Origin: Marine Group I thaumarchaeote
GTDB lineage: Archaea > Thermoproteota > Nitrososphaeria > Nitrososphaerales > Nitrosopumilaceae
Direction of reading: 5' to 3'
Assembly: GCA_013390905.1 (NCBI GenBank)
Contig: JACATG010000006.1
Coordinates: 1 to 64,000, forward strand
DNA length: 64,000 nucleotides
In this document: positions 18,045 through 28,008 of the stretch, one piece after another
Numbering within the stretch: position 1 is the stretch's first letter
Layout of the letters: every line of letters starts with the position of its first letter
Notes under the pieces: generated by a model
Database searches by the model: none
What the model was told of the DNA's origin: nothing
Seen by the model: only the letters and a program-made list of their open reading frames with translations
Made by a program: the position numbers and the translations under genes

Positions 18045-18938
18045 ATGAGATTGGGATTTAAAGAAATAATGGAAATATCCAAACCCCGGATAGTTGTCCT
18101 TTTAGTTATTACTGCAGTTACTTCGATGTATGCAGCAAGTAAATTAGTTGATGGTGTCCCTGAACTCGATTATTGGTCATACTTGCACATAATTATTGCA
18201 GGAACATTGGCATCTGCAGGATCCAGTGCTCTAAATCATTATTATGACAAAGACATTGATCCCAAAATGACCAGAACCAGTAAAAGACCTATTCCCTCTG
18301 GACGAATGGCAGCATCTCATGTTTTCATTTATGGATTAGTTGTAAGCTGTGTCTCTGTAATCTATGGCTACTTTGCTCTAAATCCAGTATCTGCTTTCTT
18401 TATTGCTGTTGGTATCTTCTCTTATGTGATTATCTATACAGTTTGGCTAAAACGTCGAAACTCCTCAAACATCGTAATTGGCGGAATTGCTGGTAGTGCT
18501 GCAGCTTGGGCTGGATGGTCTGCAGCTACTGGCAGTATGGATTTGTTAGGATTCTTAGTTGGATTCTTGGTATTTGTTTGGACTCCTTCTCACTTTTGGT
18601 GTCTTGCAATGAAGATTAAAGATGAATATGCACAAGCTGAAATTCCAATGTTACCTGTTGTAATTGGTATGCAAAAAACATCAAAGTTCATTTTAGGAAA
18701 CACAATAATTTTAATTCCTTATTCTTTGATACTTTCATTTATTCCGAATGGAATGGGAATTGTTTATACAATAATTGCAATAGTCTCTGGTGGATTGATG
18801 CTTGCATATCACTATAATCTAACAAAAAATCCTACATCTGAATTTGCTTGGAAAGCATACAAAGTCACCGCTCCATATCTTACAATAATTTTTGTAGCAG
18901 TTGCATTGGATGCTGCATTTCATTTCCCTCTATTCTAA
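18045..18938 (+). CDS. ctaB: protoheme IX farnesyltransferase (haem O synthase)
   Basis: UbiA-family prenyltransferase that converts haem B to haem O for haem-copper oxidase. The conserved Asp-rich motif has N64, D68 and D72 (NHYYDKDID), followed by MTRTSKRPIPSG; about nine membrane helices are predicted by eye. 297 residues is typical. It sits opposite the two-domain cupredoxin membrane protein, consistent with an aerobic respiratory locus. Confidence 0.94.
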   Translation: MRLGFKEIMEISKPRIVVLLVITAVTSMYAASKLVDGVPELDYWSYLHIIIAGTLASAGSSALNHYYDKDIDPKMTRTSKRPIPSGRMAASHVFIYGLVVSCVSVIYGYFALNPVSAFFIAVGIFSYVIIYTVWLKRRNSSNIVIGGIAGSAAAWAGWSAATGSMDLLGFLVGFLVFVWTPSHFWCLAMKIKDEYAQAEIPMLPVVIGMQKTSKFILGNTIILIPYSLILSFIPNGMGIVYTIIAIVSGGLMLAYHYNLTKNPTSEFAWKAYKVTAPYLTIIFVAVALDAAFHFPLF

Positions 18939-18942
18939 GTAG

Positions 18943-19239
18943 TTATTTTTCAAAACCTGGGAAACTTGCTTCATAATCTTTTTCAATCATTTCTTTATTT
19001 TGTTCTTCAATTTTGTCTATCTCTTTTTCAACAACAACAATCTCTATCCTACGCTCATCTTTTGTAATCCATACTACTGTGATAAGACCAAGAATTTCTA
19101 AATCTAAAAGTATTTTGTTGAATTTGTCTTCAGGAAGTACATATCCTTCTTTTATTAAGATTTTAAAAAGCTTAACATCTGTTAAGGCATTTACCTCCTT
19201 TATCTTGTCATATACTATATTTCGTATTGGAATTGCCAT
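18943..19239 (-). CDS. hypothetical winged-helix-like protein
   Basis: Unrecognised 98-residue protein. The N-terminal two thirds read like a winged helix (DVKLFKILIKEGYVLPEDKF, then ILLDLEILGLITVVWITKDE with a beta-wing). The C-terminus is an acidic helix. It starts 2 bp after the cdc48 stop and is likely in the same operon. A DNA-binding role is inference only. Confidence 0.65.
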   Translation of the reverse strand: MAIPIRNIVYDKIKEVNALTDVKLFKILIKEGYVLPEDKFNKILLDLEILGLITVVWITKDERRIEIVVVEKEIDKIEEQNKEMIEKDYEASFPGFEK

Positions 19240-19241
19240 TT

Positions 19242-21410
19242 TTATCCGTAGAATGATTTATCTCCTGTCTTAGGTACAACATTAGATATACTTTCTCTTA
19301 TAGTGTTGTACCATTGATCAACCTCTTTAGTAATAGATGGTTTAACTTGTTTCAAACCATTTGCAAAGTCTTGGCTTGAAATTTTTGACGAATTGTTTCT
19401 CATCGCTTGGACTGCTGCTTCTCTACAAAGTGCTGCTAAATCTGCACCAGTATAGTTTTGTGTGGCTACCGCAATCTCTTGTAATTTTACATCATTTACT
19501 AATGGCATATTTTTTGTTAAAATCTTGATAATCTCTAATCGTCCTTTTTCATCTGGAGGCTCAACATATAGAACCAAGTCTAGTCTTCCTGTTCTTAACA
19601 AGGAGTTATCCAAAATATCTGGTCTGTTTGTAATTCCAATTACTACAACTCGTGAAGAAATACCTTCTTCTATTTCTGTTAGCAATTGACTTAGAACATT
19701 TTCACTTGGTCCTCCTTCTCCTGATTTATAACGTGCTAGTGAATCAAGTTCATCAAAAATTACTACACACGGTGCTGCTGCTTTTGCTTTTCTGAATATT
19801 TCTCTAACAGCTTTCTCAGACTCTCCAATCCATTTTGAAAGGATTTCAGGACCTCTAACTAAAATCATGTTTGCACCAGTTTCAGTAGCAACCGCTCGTC
19901 CAAGTAGTGTCTTTCCACATCCTGGAGGTCCATAAATCAGAGCACCTTTTGGTGGTTTTACCCCCATCTTTGTAAACTTGCTTGGCTCTTTCATTGCTAC
20001 AATGAGGTTGTCTGTTAATGCTTTTTTGATCTTGTCTAATCCTCCAACATCTTTCCACCAGACTTTTGGTCTTTCAACATAAAATTCCCTCATTGCTGTA
20101 GGAACTACCTCATGCATTGCATCGTAAAAGTCGATTAACTTGATCTGCATTGATTGCAATACTTCTGAAGAAACTTTTTCTGTTTCAAGATCTATTTCTG
20201 GCAGATATCTCCTGATTGATTTCATTGCTGCTTCTCTACAAAGTGATTTAATGTCTGCACCTGTGTATCCATGTAGTTCTGATGCCAAATCTTTTAGATC
20301 TACATCGTCACTTACCGGCATTCCTCTTGTGTGAATTATAAGAATCTCTAACCGCCCATCTTCGTTAGGTACAGTTATCTCAAATTCTCTATCAAATCTA
20401 CCCGGTCTTCTAAGTGCTGGATCAACACCTTCTGGTCTGTTTGTAGCACCAAGTACAATGACATTTCCTCTGTCAGTAAGGCCATCCATTAATGCCAACA
20501 ATTGAGCAACAACTCTTTTTTCAACATCACCGTAAACTTCTTCCCTTTTTGGTGCAATCGCATCAATCTCATCAATGAAGATTATACTTGGAGAGTTGTC
20601 TTTAGCTTCTTTGAAAATTTCCCTAATTTTTGCTTCTGTTTCACCATAATACTTATTCATAATTTCTGGACCATTAATCAAAAACATGTTAGCTTCTGAT
20701 TCACTAGCAAGAACTTTTGCAAGTAGCGTCTTTCCACATCCTGGAGGTCCGTAAAGTAAAATTCCACTATGTGGTTCAATTCCTAATCTTGTAAACAACT
20801 CAGGATGTCTTAATGGAAGCTCTACAATCTCTCTCATTGCTTTAACTTGTTCCCTAAGTCCTCCAACTTCTTCATATGTCACTCGAACTTTTCTATCGAC
20901 TGCAGTTTCTGCTGAAATTTTAAGAATTGTAGTTCGATCTATTTTAACTACTCCTTTCGGAGCGGTCTTTGTAATTTTAAAGTCCATAGAATTTCCTAAT
21001 ATCATTACAGAAATTTCATCACCATGAGTAATTGGCAATCCTTTCAATCTATTTTTAACAAAATCTGTAAATTCTTTGTCAACTGTAACAGAATCATTTA
21101 GAGGAGTTAGGGAAATTATTTTTGCAATCTTTGATGCCACTTTTCTAATTTTTACAATATCATTTAGTGATGCACCAACATTTTTTCTTGTTTGTCCATC
21201 AACTCGTATGATGTCTGGAAATTTCTCATCTTCGTCAACTGGCCAAACAACTGCACAACTAGATCTTGAACCCATCACTTCAATAATCTCACCAGGAGTG
21301 ACTTTGAGAAAATCCATGGCTTCAGGTCCAATTCTAGCCCGTTTTTTACCGACATCTCTTTGCTTTGCTTCTGCAATTCGCATTTGCAAAGGTTCTTCTC
21401 TGCGTACCAA
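19242..21410 (-). CDS. cdc48: Cdc48/VAT-family AAA+ ATPase
   Basis: Hexameric unfoldase feeding substrates to the proteasome and dissociating complexes. The N-terminal double-psi barrel domain (about 1-185) is followed by two AAA modules, each with Walker A GPPGCGKT (near residues 219 and 492) and Walker B ([24 protein letters not shown]). Arginine-finger segments RRPGRFDRE and RTGRLDLV are present. 722 residues is standard. The short C-terminus ends SFYG, which could be a proteasome-docking HbYX-like tail, though it is not canonical. It lies between aEF-1beta and a small wHTH-like gene. Confidence 0.96.
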   Translation of the reverse strand: MVRREEPLQMRIAEAKQRDVGKKRARIGPEAMDFLKVTPGEIIEVMGSRSSCAVVWPVDEDEKFPDIIRVDGQTRKNVGASLNDIVKIRKVASKIAKIISLTPLNDSVTVDKEFTDFVKNRLKGLPITHGDEISVMILGNSMDFKITKTAPKGVVKIDRTTILKISAETAVDRKVRVTYEEVGGLREQVKAMREIVELPLRHPELFTRLGIEPHSGILLYGPPGCGKTLLAKVLASESEANMFLINGPEIMNKYYGETEAKIREIFKEAKDNSPSIIFIDEIDAIAPKREEVYGDVEKRVVAQLLALMDGLTDRGNVIVLGATNRPEGVDPALRRPGRFDREFEITVPNEDGRLEILIIHTRGMPVSDDVDLKDLASELHGYTGADIKSLCREAAMKSIRRYLPEIDLETEKVSSEVLQSMQIKLIDFYDAMHEVVPTAMREFYVERPKVWWKDVGGLDKIKKALTDNLIVAMKEPSKFTKMGVKPPKGALIYGPPGCGKTLLGRAVATETGANMILVRGPEILSKWIGESEKAVREIFRKAKAAAPCVVIFDELDSLARYKSGEGGPSENVLSQLLTEIEEGISSRVVVIGITNRPDILDNSLLRTGRLDLVLYVEPPDEKGRLEIIKILTKNMPLVNDVKLQEIAVATQNYTGADLAALCREAAVQAMRNNSSKISSQDFANGLKQVKPSITKEVDQWYNTIRESISNVVPKTGDKSFYG

Positions 21411-21418
21411 AAAATCAC

Positions 21419-21700
21419 CTATTTCATGTCAACTGACATTCTACTCATATTGAGAACTTCTAATTCACTGACACCCTCAGTAGATTTAACAGAATTTTCT
21501 AATGAATCCATTTGTCCCTCCTTATCCTCTAAGACGAATTCTGCTTTTAGAAACTCTAATCCAAAAGCCAATGGTTCTTTGATATGTCTTTTCATTATAA
21601 TTCCTTCTTTTAGTGATGACTTAATAGATTCTGCTAGTTTGTCCAAGTCTACTTTAATGTCTTTAGGAAGAATTTTTGCGATTAATAATAATTGTGCCAT
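21419..21700 (-). CDS. ef1b: translation elongation factor aEF-1 beta
   Basis: Guanine-nucleotide exchange factor for aEF-1alpha. The 93-residue archaeal form is recognised by a [14 protein letters not shown] helix, the [18 protein letters not shown] strand pair and the [14 protein letters not shown]-terminus. It follows the HVO_2753-like zinc-ribbon gene by 4 bp, a gene pair often seen in archaea. Confidence 0.9.
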   Translation of the reverse strand: MAQLLLIAKILPKDIKVDLDKLAESIKSSLKEGIIMKRHIKEPLAFGLEFLKAEFVLEDKEGQMDSLENSVKSTEGVSELEVLNMSRMSVDMK

Positions 21701-21704
21701 TTTC

Positions 21705-21884
21705 TTAAGGTCCCTGAAAATTACATGAAGAACAAGTATAGTTTCTTGCTGCTTCTCTGCAACTTTGACATCTCCAAATTAAATCAACACCACAATTAGG
21801 ACAATTGAATTTTACACATTTATCATTAGGCATAATATGTCTGTGACAACAACTACATGTTGGTAATGAAATCGTAGATGACAT
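21705..21884 (-). CDS. HVO_2753-like zinc finger protein
   Basis: 59-residue double zinc-ribbon protein. Cysteine pairs are CSCC, CPNCG, CQSC and CSSC, consistent with two zinc sites. I chose the ATG at 21884, which gives MSSTISLP; an upstream ATG adds eight poorly conserved-looking residues. It pairs with aEF-1beta, as in many archaea. A translation-linked role is plausible but not shown. Confidence 0.85.
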   Translation of the reverse strand: MSSTISLPTCSCCHRHIMPNDKCVKFNCPNCGVDLIWRCQSCREAARNYTCSSCNFQGP

Positions 21885-21937
21885 ACCCCGATTTTCTGCC
21901 AACATCATTTATACCTTGCTTAGAATTTGAGCACATT

Positions 21938-23074
21938 TTAGCTAAGTAATTTTTTCAACTCTCCACCAATTAGAGTTTGTGCAGTTTTAATCGAACCTTT
22001 CAATCCTAGTAATTTTATAATGGAACTAGTATGAAAATCAAAATCATCTTTCTCCGAAATTTCTTTTACGATCTCTGGTGTAATTGACTCAAATAGTTTA
22101 TTGATTGTTTTATTATCTACTCTCTCTAAAATTTTTCTTGCAAATACCTGTTTTGTAAATTCTTTACCAAATCTTTTTGTCCATTTTTTTTGATATTGTT
22201 CAAGATCTGTTCTGTTATTTGTTTTCAAAAACTTGGATATTGCTTGTCCGGCATAAACTCCTCCCATTCCACTAGTAAAAATCCCCCCTGCAGTTGTTGG
22301 TTTAGCTTGTCCTGCAGCATCTCCAACAATTACTGTTTTTCCTTCTACAAACTTTGTAATAGGACCTTTTATCCAGATTGGGGCAAAAATTTTTCTAATT
22401 GTTGAATAATTTCCTTTTTCTTCAAGAATCTTATCTAATGTTTCAGCTATGTTGATTCCTCTTCCAGCAACCCCCACTTTGCCTTTGCCTTCATTCGATG
22501 GAATAACCCATGCAAAGAATCCGGGATATTTTTCTTGATCAAACATTACTTTTACTTTTCCTTTCTTAATCCAATCTGCGTAAATTTCGTATTGTGCTGA
22601 TAATAAAATTCCAGTTCTGTCTTTGTGTACAAGTGACGAAACTCCTCTCGCATCAACAAAAATCTTACAATCAATCATCTCTTCATTTGTTCTAATCCCA
22701 GCGTCTGTGATCTCCTGAAAGCTTGTTCTCACTTTGATAACTGCACCATTTTTCTGAGCTTGAAAAGCTATTTGCTTATCTAATTCTCTTCGACTAATTT
22801 CAACTACTTTTTGTTTCTCTGAATGAATTGTAAAACTATTACCATTCGGTGCTGTAATTTCAGCAGATTCTATCATATGATTAAAAGTTTTTCTAAATGG
22901 GATTACTCCTAATTCTTCTAATCCTGCCATACTAACTAATCCGCCACAATGTTCAGGGGTCCCTATCTCATAATCTTCTTCAATCACAAGTACTGAAAAT
23001 CCCTCTGAAGCAACTTCTCTTGCACATAATAATCCTGCAACACTTCCTCCAGCGACTACAACATCAAAGTTCAT
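21938..23074 (-). CDS. geranylgeranyl reductase-family FAD oxidoreductase
   Basis: Flavoprotein likely reducing geranylgeranyl chains of archaeal membrane lipids. The N-terminal FAD site is VVAGGSVAGLLCA (residues 5-17) with CGGLV near 43-47. The second FAD-binding motif is VIVGDAAGQAKPTTAGGI, typical of GGR proteins. 378 residues is usual. It is divergent from pth2 across 66 bp. Several paralogues are normal in archaea, so the exact substrate (lipid or quinone) is uncertain. Confidence 0.88.
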   Translation of the reverse strand: MNFDVVVAGGSVAGLLCAREVASEGFSVLVIEEDYEIGTPEHCGGLVSMAGLEELGVIPFRKTFNHMIESAEITAPNGNSFTIHSEKQKVVEISRRELDKQIAFQAQKNGAVIKVRTSFQEITDAGIRTNEEMIDCKIFVDARGVSSLVHKDRTGILLSAQYEIYADWIKKGKVKVMFDQEKYPGFFAWVIPSNEGKGKVGVAGRGINIAETLDKILEEKGNYSTIRKIFAPIWIKGPITKFVEGKTVIVGDAAGQAKPTTAGGIFTSGMGGVYAGQAISKFLKTNNRTDLEQYQKKWTKRFGKEFTKQVFARKILERVDNKTINKLFESITPEIVKEISEKDDFDFHTSSIIKLLGLKGSIKTAQTLIGGELKKLLS

Positions 23075-23140
23075 AGATTTTGTTTCTTTATCAATTATTT
23101 AACTCAAAAGTTTTTCATAAAGCCTGTATTTGATTACTGT

Positions 23141-23494
23141 ATGGGGGATATCAAACAAGTAATTGTCGTTAGAACTGATCTTGAAATGGGAAAAGGAAAA
23201 ATAGCTGCACAAGTAGGACATGCTTGCGTGCTTGGTTCAGAACATGTGAGAAAATCTCATCCTGAATGGTACAATGAGTGGTTGAATGGACAAGAGAAGG
23301 TAGTTCTCAAAGTTTCTGGCATTAAAGATTTACAAGAAATAAAAAGACATGCAATTGATTTGAATCTCCCATGGTCTGAAGTCACAGATGCTGGACATAC
23401 ACAGATAGCTCCCGGGACAACAACATGCATCTCAATTGGTCCAGCTCCTGAAAACCTGATTGATAAAATAACTGGTGATCTAAAACTACTATAA
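23141..23494 (+). CDS. pth2: archaeal-type peptidyl-tRNA hydrolase
   Basis: Releases tRNA from stalled peptidyl-tRNA. The Pth2 signature is nearly continuous: VIVVRTDLEMGKGKIAAQV, GHA, VVLKVSG, PWSEVTDAGHTQIAPGT and ISIGPAP. 117 residues is the family size. The ATG has a T-rich TATA-like segment about 27 bp upstream. Confidence 0.96.
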   Translation: MGDIKQVIVVRTDLEMGKGKIAAQVGHACVLGSEHVRKSHPEWYNEWLNGQEKVVLKVSGIKDLQEIKRHAIDLNLPWSEVTDAGHTQIAPGTTTCISIGPAPENLIDKITGDLKLL

Positions 23495-23546
23495 CTTACA
23501 AACTTGTTGGGAATAAGATATAACACGGCTAGATATTTTTTGAGAT

Positions 23547-25148
23547 ATGAAGAAGAGAGGACTCTTTGTGGTTTTATTTTTTGGTGGAATTATGGTAACT
23601 TCAGGTTTTGGACTACAAAGCATGATGCAGCCTCCTCCTGAAGATAATCCAGAGTTTACAATTACTGGAACTCCAGCTGATAATTTTCCTGATGATCAAC
23701 GTGCTCAGTTTTGTGGTTCTGGTGATGCAAAGTCTACTGATTATGTTCAAGAATTCTCAATTCCAACACCATGTACAAATCCATTGGCAGTTGTAACAGA
23801 TTATGATGGAAACGTTTGGTTCGCTCAAACAAATACTGGCAACCTAGCAAAATTTGATCCATTTACTGAAAGATTTACAGAGTATGACAATCCTTTGTGG
23901 CCATCAGGTGAACGTTCTATGATGTGGGGAATTGATTATGCCCCCGATGGTTCTGTGTGGTTCACTGATGAAAGATTTGATTCAATATGGAAATTTTCAA
24001 CTATTGATGAGAAATATGAGAGAATAGCATATCCTTCTGAAGGAAACTCTTTACCACAAAAACTCCAAATTGATGGCTCTCAAATTATTATCAATGATTT
24101 TACTGGAAATAAACTAACATTATTAGATCCCAATCCCTCTAGTGGCGAAATAAATTATCTTAGCATTCCATCACCTATTGATAATGCTGTAACCGCAGAT
24201 TTTGCAGTAGATGTAAATGACAATATTTGGTTTACAAATTGGGTTTTCCAGCAAGGTGGAGTTTTAGTAAAATTTAATCAAAATGGGTATCTTGACTTAG
24301 CTGCAAGTTCTGGTGAACAATTTCTTCCTTTACTTGATTTTGTACAAGTCTATCGATTACCACCAGAACTACTTACTCCAAACGGCGCTGTGGCAACTGA
24401 TGATGGAACTATTTGGTTAGCAGACACTACATCATCTTTCTTCTTTAGTTTTGATCCTTTCACTGAACAATTTACTCAATATGTTACAGCTGAACCACAA
24501 CTTAGTACCTATGGGAATCAAACAGGTGTAGTCATGTCCCCCATTTCGAGACCCTATTGGATTGAAGCTGATGAGCAAGGACGCCTTGTTTTTAATGAAC
24601 AAACTGCAAACAACATTTCTATAATGGATCCAAAATCCCAATCTCTTGTAGAATATCATATCCCTTCAAAGAATCCTTACTGGGCTGATTGTGATCCTGG
24701 AACTGGTGTGATGTTAGATAATTGTGGTGTAGCTCAAATCTTCGACTTTGCAATTTATGGTGAAAAAATTTGGTTTACTGAATGGGTTGAAAATAACATT
24801 GGAGTCGTTGATACCTCTGTCCCATTACCAATTGAAATTCAACTAGAATTTGATTCCTTAACTCTTACACCTGGAGATTCACAACACCTAGACTTTGTTG
24901 TATCTCCTAAATCACAAAAAGACATGTTGAATGTTTCATTAATTCTATCTACAACTCATGAGTTTTTGAAAATCGACCTTGTTAATGATATTCCTAAAAC
25001 ATTTCAATTAGATTTTGATACTCCTCGATCAATACTCGCAACTATTACAGCGTCAGAAGATGCTATACCTGGAACATACAAAGTTCTACTTGGAGCACAA
25101 TCTCCTGATATAGCAATTAGCAAATTTGTTACAGTGACAATAGAGTGA
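23547..25148 (+). CDS. secreted Vgb/SMP-30-like beta-propeller protein
   Basis: Signal peptide (KKRGLFVVLFFGGIMVTSGFG) followed by a propeller built from repeats ending in tryptophan-aromatic motifs: VWFAQ, VWFTDE, IWFTNW, IWLADT and IWFTEW. This is the virginiamycin-B-lyase/YncE-like pattern. The last about 100 residues (from 430) form an Ig-like beta domain. It is probably exported or anchored at the cell surface. Catalytic activity is not assignable. Its stop overlaps the truD start (GTGA). Confidence 0.78.
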   Translation: MKKRGLFVVLFFGGIMVTSGFGLQSMMQPPPEDNPEFTITGTPADNFPDDQRAQFCGSGDAKSTDYVQEFSIPTPCTNPLAVVTDYDGNVWFAQTNTGNLAKFDPFTERFTEYDNPLWPSGERSMMWGIDYAPDGSVWFTDERFDSIWKFSTIDEKYERIAYPSEGNSLPQKLQIDGSQIIINDFTGNKLTLLDPNPSSGEINYLSIPSPIDNAVTADFAVDVNDNIWFTNWVFQQGGVLVKFNQNGYLDLAASSGEQFLPLLDFVQVYRLPPELLTPNGAVATDDGTIWLADTTSSFFFSFDPFTEQFTQYVTAEPQLSTYGNQTGVVMSPISRPYWIEADEQGRLVFNEQTANNISIMDPKSQSLVEYHIPSKNPYWADCDPGTGVMLDNCGVAQIFDFAIYGEKIWFTEWVENNIGVVDTSVPLPIEIQLEFDSLTLTPGDSQHLDFVVSPKSQKDMLNVSLILSTTHEFLKIDLVNDIPKTFQLDFDTPRSILATITASEDAIPGTYKVLLGAQSPDIAISKFVTVTIE

Positions 25149-26341
25149 TACCAAATTTAGATTATGAAATAGGTATTACCGTTTACAGTACAGAATTTAA
25201 CGGAATTGGAGGGAAAATTAGAGTTGAACCTGAAGATTTTCAAGTAACTGAATTAATTTCTCAAAGAGCCCAAAACTCCATTAATGATCAAGAAGGTTAT
25301 GCCGTATACAAACTAAAAAAGAAAAAGATTGACACTAACCATGCTTTATCTGATGTTTTTAGAAAAAAAGGAATTCGATTAAAGGCTCTAGGACTAAAAG
25401 ATGCATCTGCCATAACAGAGCAATTTGTTTGCTCTGGAAAAAAAGGAAAAATAATTGAAAATTTTTCAACTGACAAGTACTCTCTTGAAAAAATTGGCTT
25501 TGTAAAAAAACCATTGTCAAAAAAGGATATGGTATCAAATCATTTCAAAATTAAAATCTCTGATTGTTCTAATGATTTGTCTTCTTTTACTCAATATAAT
25601 AAAATTCTGAATTTTTATGGCTATCAACGATTTGGTTCAAAAAGACCTGTAACTCATCTGATTGGAAAGGCAATTTTGCAGAAAGATTTCAAAAAAGCTG
25701 TTGAATTGATTTTATCTTTTACATCTCCTTATGATTCAAAAGAAAATACTGAGATTCGTGAAAAACTTTTTGATAAGGAAAACTATGAAAAATATTTTGA
25801 CCAGGTTCCATATCAAATGGATATTGAAAGAATTGTTCTAAAAGAAATAATTGAACATGATGATGTCTTTCGTGCAATTCGCTCTATTCCGATATCATTG
25901 CGAAGATTTTACATTCAGGCCTACCAGTCTTTTCTCTTTAATCGGTCTCTAAGTTCAGCCTTTTCTGATGGTGAAAATCTGTTTGAAGCACAACCTGGTG
26001 ATGTTTGTTTTGATTTTCATGGCATAATTGGAAAATATGTGAAAGGATTAGATCAATGGCTAGCATTACCATTTATTGGATACTCATATTACAAAAAAAC
26101 AAGATTTGATTATCAAATCTCCAAAATACTGGAACAGGAAGAAATTGCCCCAAAAGACTTTTTCATAAAAGAGATGCAGGAAGTAAGTAGTGAGGGAGGT
26201 TTTAGGCAAACTGCAATCCATTGTTCTGACAATTCATCATATGATACTACAGTAGAGTTTTCATTATCTCGAGGTTCTTTTGCAACAATTCTGTTAAGAG
26301 AAATAATGAAACCAAAAGATCCAATAATTGCAGGTTTTTGA
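25145..26341 (+). CDS. truD: tRNA pseudouridine(13) synthase TruD
   Basis: Archaeal TruD/Pus7-type enzyme. The N-terminus has VEPEDFQVTELIS, and the catalytic Asp lies in LGLKDASAITEQF (near residue 87). The YGYQRFGS and RFYIQAYQSFLFN motifs of the family follow. 398 residues is typical. The GTG start overlaps the preceding stop by 4 bp, so translation is coupled to the propeller gene. Confidence 0.93.
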   Translation: MIPNLDYEIGITVYSTEFNGIGGKIRVEPEDFQVTELISQRAQNSINDQEGYAVYKLKKKKIDTNHALSDVFRKKGIRLKALGLKDASAITEQFVCSGKKGKIIENFSTDKYSLEKIGFVKKPLSKKDMVSNHFKIKISDCSNDLSSFTQYNKILNFYGYQRFGSKRPVTHLIGKAILQKDFKKAVELILSFTSPYDSKENTEIREKLFDKENYEKYFDQVPYQMDIERIVLKEIIEHDDVFRAIRSIPISLRRFYIQAYQSFLFNRSLSSAFSDGENLFEAQPGDVCFDFHGIIGKYVKGLDQWLALPFIGYSYYKKTRFDYQISKILEQEEIAPKDFFIKEMQEVSSEGGFRQTAIHCSDNSSYDTTVEFSLSRGSFATILLREIMKPKDPIIAGF

Positions 26342-26410
26342 GATCTGTTTTACTGAAATAATTCTTTAGATGTCTTTAAGTTAGTGTATTTTTAAGAAAA
26401 TATAGTTGAG

Positions 26411-26641
26411 ATGGACAAAGCGTACATGTTAATTAGTTGTGAAATTGGAGAGGAGCAATCACTTTATTCACAACTAAAAAATATTCCCGAAGTCAAAGAT
26501 TGTATGATAACTTACGGTAGTTATGATGTTGTTGCTGAATTTGTCACTGACACTCCTTCACAAATGAATGAAATAATTATATCTAAAATTAGAAAACTCC
26601 AAAACATCAGAAGTACCATTACCCTTCGTGTAATAAACTAA
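26411..26641 (+). CDS. standalone Lrp/AsnC ligand-binding (RAM) domain protein
   Basis: 76 residues forming only the alpha/beta effector domain of Lrp/AsnC regulators (YMLISCEIGEEQ, ITYGSYDVVAEF, IRSTITLRVIN), with no helix-turn-helix. Such proteins may modulate full-length Lrp or bind amino acids by themselves. A close paralogue in this window lies at 37087-37320. It converges with a small membrane protein by 4 bp. Confidence 0.88.
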   Translation: MDKAYMLISCEIGEEQSLYSQLKNIPEVKDCMITYGSYDVVAEFVTDTPSQMNEIIISKIRKLQNIRSTITLRVIN

Positions 26642-26847
26642 TTTCTTTTGATTATACTCATTCCAATTCCTACAGCAACTATGATTATTCCTAATATTGT
26701 AATTTGAATACCATAAGTAATCCAATCTGGATTAGAATACATAAACGAGGATTCTGGTCCTATCACTGATTGTCCTTGAAGATGGAATATTAATCCAAAA
26801 ATTAAGATAGTGATGCCTAGTATGACTAATGGGGTTAACCACTTCAT
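26638..26847 (-). CDS. small two-helix membrane protein
   Basis: Unrecognised 69-residue protein with two hydrophobic helices (about residues 5-22 and 45-65) separated by a polar loop, and a short basic C-terminus. Its upstream region contains an 8-bp inverted repeat (26898-26922). Confidence 0.6.
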   Translation of the reverse strand: MKWLTPLVILGITILIFGLIFHLQGQSVIGPESSFMYSNPDWITYGIQITILGIIIVAVGIGMSIIKRN

Positions 26848-26897
26848 GAAGAATCTACTTGGCTTTTGCTAAAAAGGGTAAACAGAATTGATAATTT

Positions 26898-26922
26898 GAC
26901 CAAATGATTTTTTGATTTGGTC
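26898..26922. repeat. 8-bp inverted repeat between divergent genes
   Basis: GACCAAAT and ATTTGGTC are perfectly complementary across a 9-nt spacer. The repeat lies in the 103-bp gap between two divergent membrane-protein genes. It could be an operator; the T-rich flank would also fit a hairpin, but no gene ends here, so a terminator is unlikely. Confidence 0.5.
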
Positions 26923-26950
26923 TTTAATGATTTTCTTGACAATTTAAAAG

Positions 26951-27637
26951 ATGTACAATTGGAATAGTGTCTCTGAGTCTCCTAGTCACAAACATCTGGG
27001 TTTGATATTATTTGGTACGGCTGCTTTCCTGGCAGTTATTTTATTTCTAGTTTTTCATCCTCAAATTGAGGCTATCAACAAGGAATCTCCTATTCTGATC
27101 AATATCATGTTCATTCCTGCTATGGCGGTAGGGGTTCTTTATGGGGTTAGAATTACAGAACGAGCAGTCAAACCTTCAGAAATTCGTAGTGCATTAAAAA
27201 GATCAAGCATAAAACTTCTCTTGTTCTTTTTTGTTATTGGTGGCATGTTTAGTTCTGTGAACTTTGCCATAAACGGCGGTAGTCTGATGCCTGATGTTAC
27301 AATTTTAGAAGATGGACTTTTGGTTTGGTTAAATTCATTTATCATAGTAAATGGTGGAGCAACTTTCCTGATAATTACTAGCATTACATTGATGGCAGCA
27401 GCTTCCAAAAGAATTGTTGGAATGAACTTTGGATTTTTAAATAGAATGGTAACATTTGTTGGAACCTTTGTATTCTTTACGATGCTTGTTTTAAGTTTTA
27501 CAAAATCTGATCCTACATCATCAGGTGTTTTCTTGTATACCTTTTATCAAGCAGGAATTGTTGGTGGTGCATTTTATGCCATGAATAGACTAACAAAAAA
27601 TCAAAACATGCTAGATGATTTTAAAAACAGATACTAA
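26951..27637 (+). CDS. polytopic membrane protein, unknown function
   Basis: 228 residues with about six hydrophobic helices and short polar loops. No motif I recognise. A cytoplasmic-looking basic C-terminus ends the protein. It converges with a small single-helix protein 2 bp downstream. Possibly related in kind to the membrane protein at 42935, which is also a six-helix protein ending in a helix that begins FLYQLG/FYQAGI. Confidence 0.65.
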   Translation: MYNWNSVSESPSHKHLGLILFGTAAFLAVILFLVFHPQIEAINKESPILINIMFIPAMAVGVLYGVRITERAVKPSEIRSALKRSSIKLLLFFFVIGGMFSSVNFAINGGSLMPDVTILEDGLLVWLNSFIIVNGGATFLIITSITLMAAASKRIVGMNFGFLNRMVTFVGTFVFFTMLVLSFTKSDPTSSGVFLYTFYQAGIVGGAFYAMNRLTKNQNMLDDFKNRY

Positions 27638-27639
27638 TT

Positions 27640-27888
27640 TTACTTATCCAAGTCTACAAAAATTCCTGAGATTTCGGTGTTAATTCTATCCCAGTATTTT
27701 TCACAACCATCAAGTTTGAAATCATTCTCCTTACACTCATTGAAATGAGCTGTATTGGCTCTTTGCATGTCATCTGAAAAGAGTACATCTTCACCAATCA
27801 TTAATCCTATAAGACCAACTGCTGCAAGACTTGCGGCAACCACAATCATACCAAATCCTGCTTGTGCGTTATTACCATACTTTGTCAT
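27640..27888 (-). CDS. small single-span membrane protein
   Basis: 82 residues. One membrane helix (about 12-32, FGMIVVAASLAAVGLIGLMIG) is followed by a polar domain with two cysteines (NECKEND, DGCEKYW) that could form a disulfide outside the cell. Family not recognised. Confidence 0.6.
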   Translation of the reverse strand: MTKYGNNAQAGFGMIVVAASLAAVGLIGLMIGEDVLFSDDMQRANTAHFNECKENDFKLDGCEKYWDRINTEISGIFVDLDK

Positions 27889-28008
27889 TTACAAAAAATC
27901 CATAACTCTTGAATTTAATCTTTTCAAGTTTGGATTTTGCGATCAAATTAGTGGTGTTAGTATAGTTTTTGGGAAAAAAAGAAAAGAAAGTAGTAGAAAA
28001 TACCTTCA

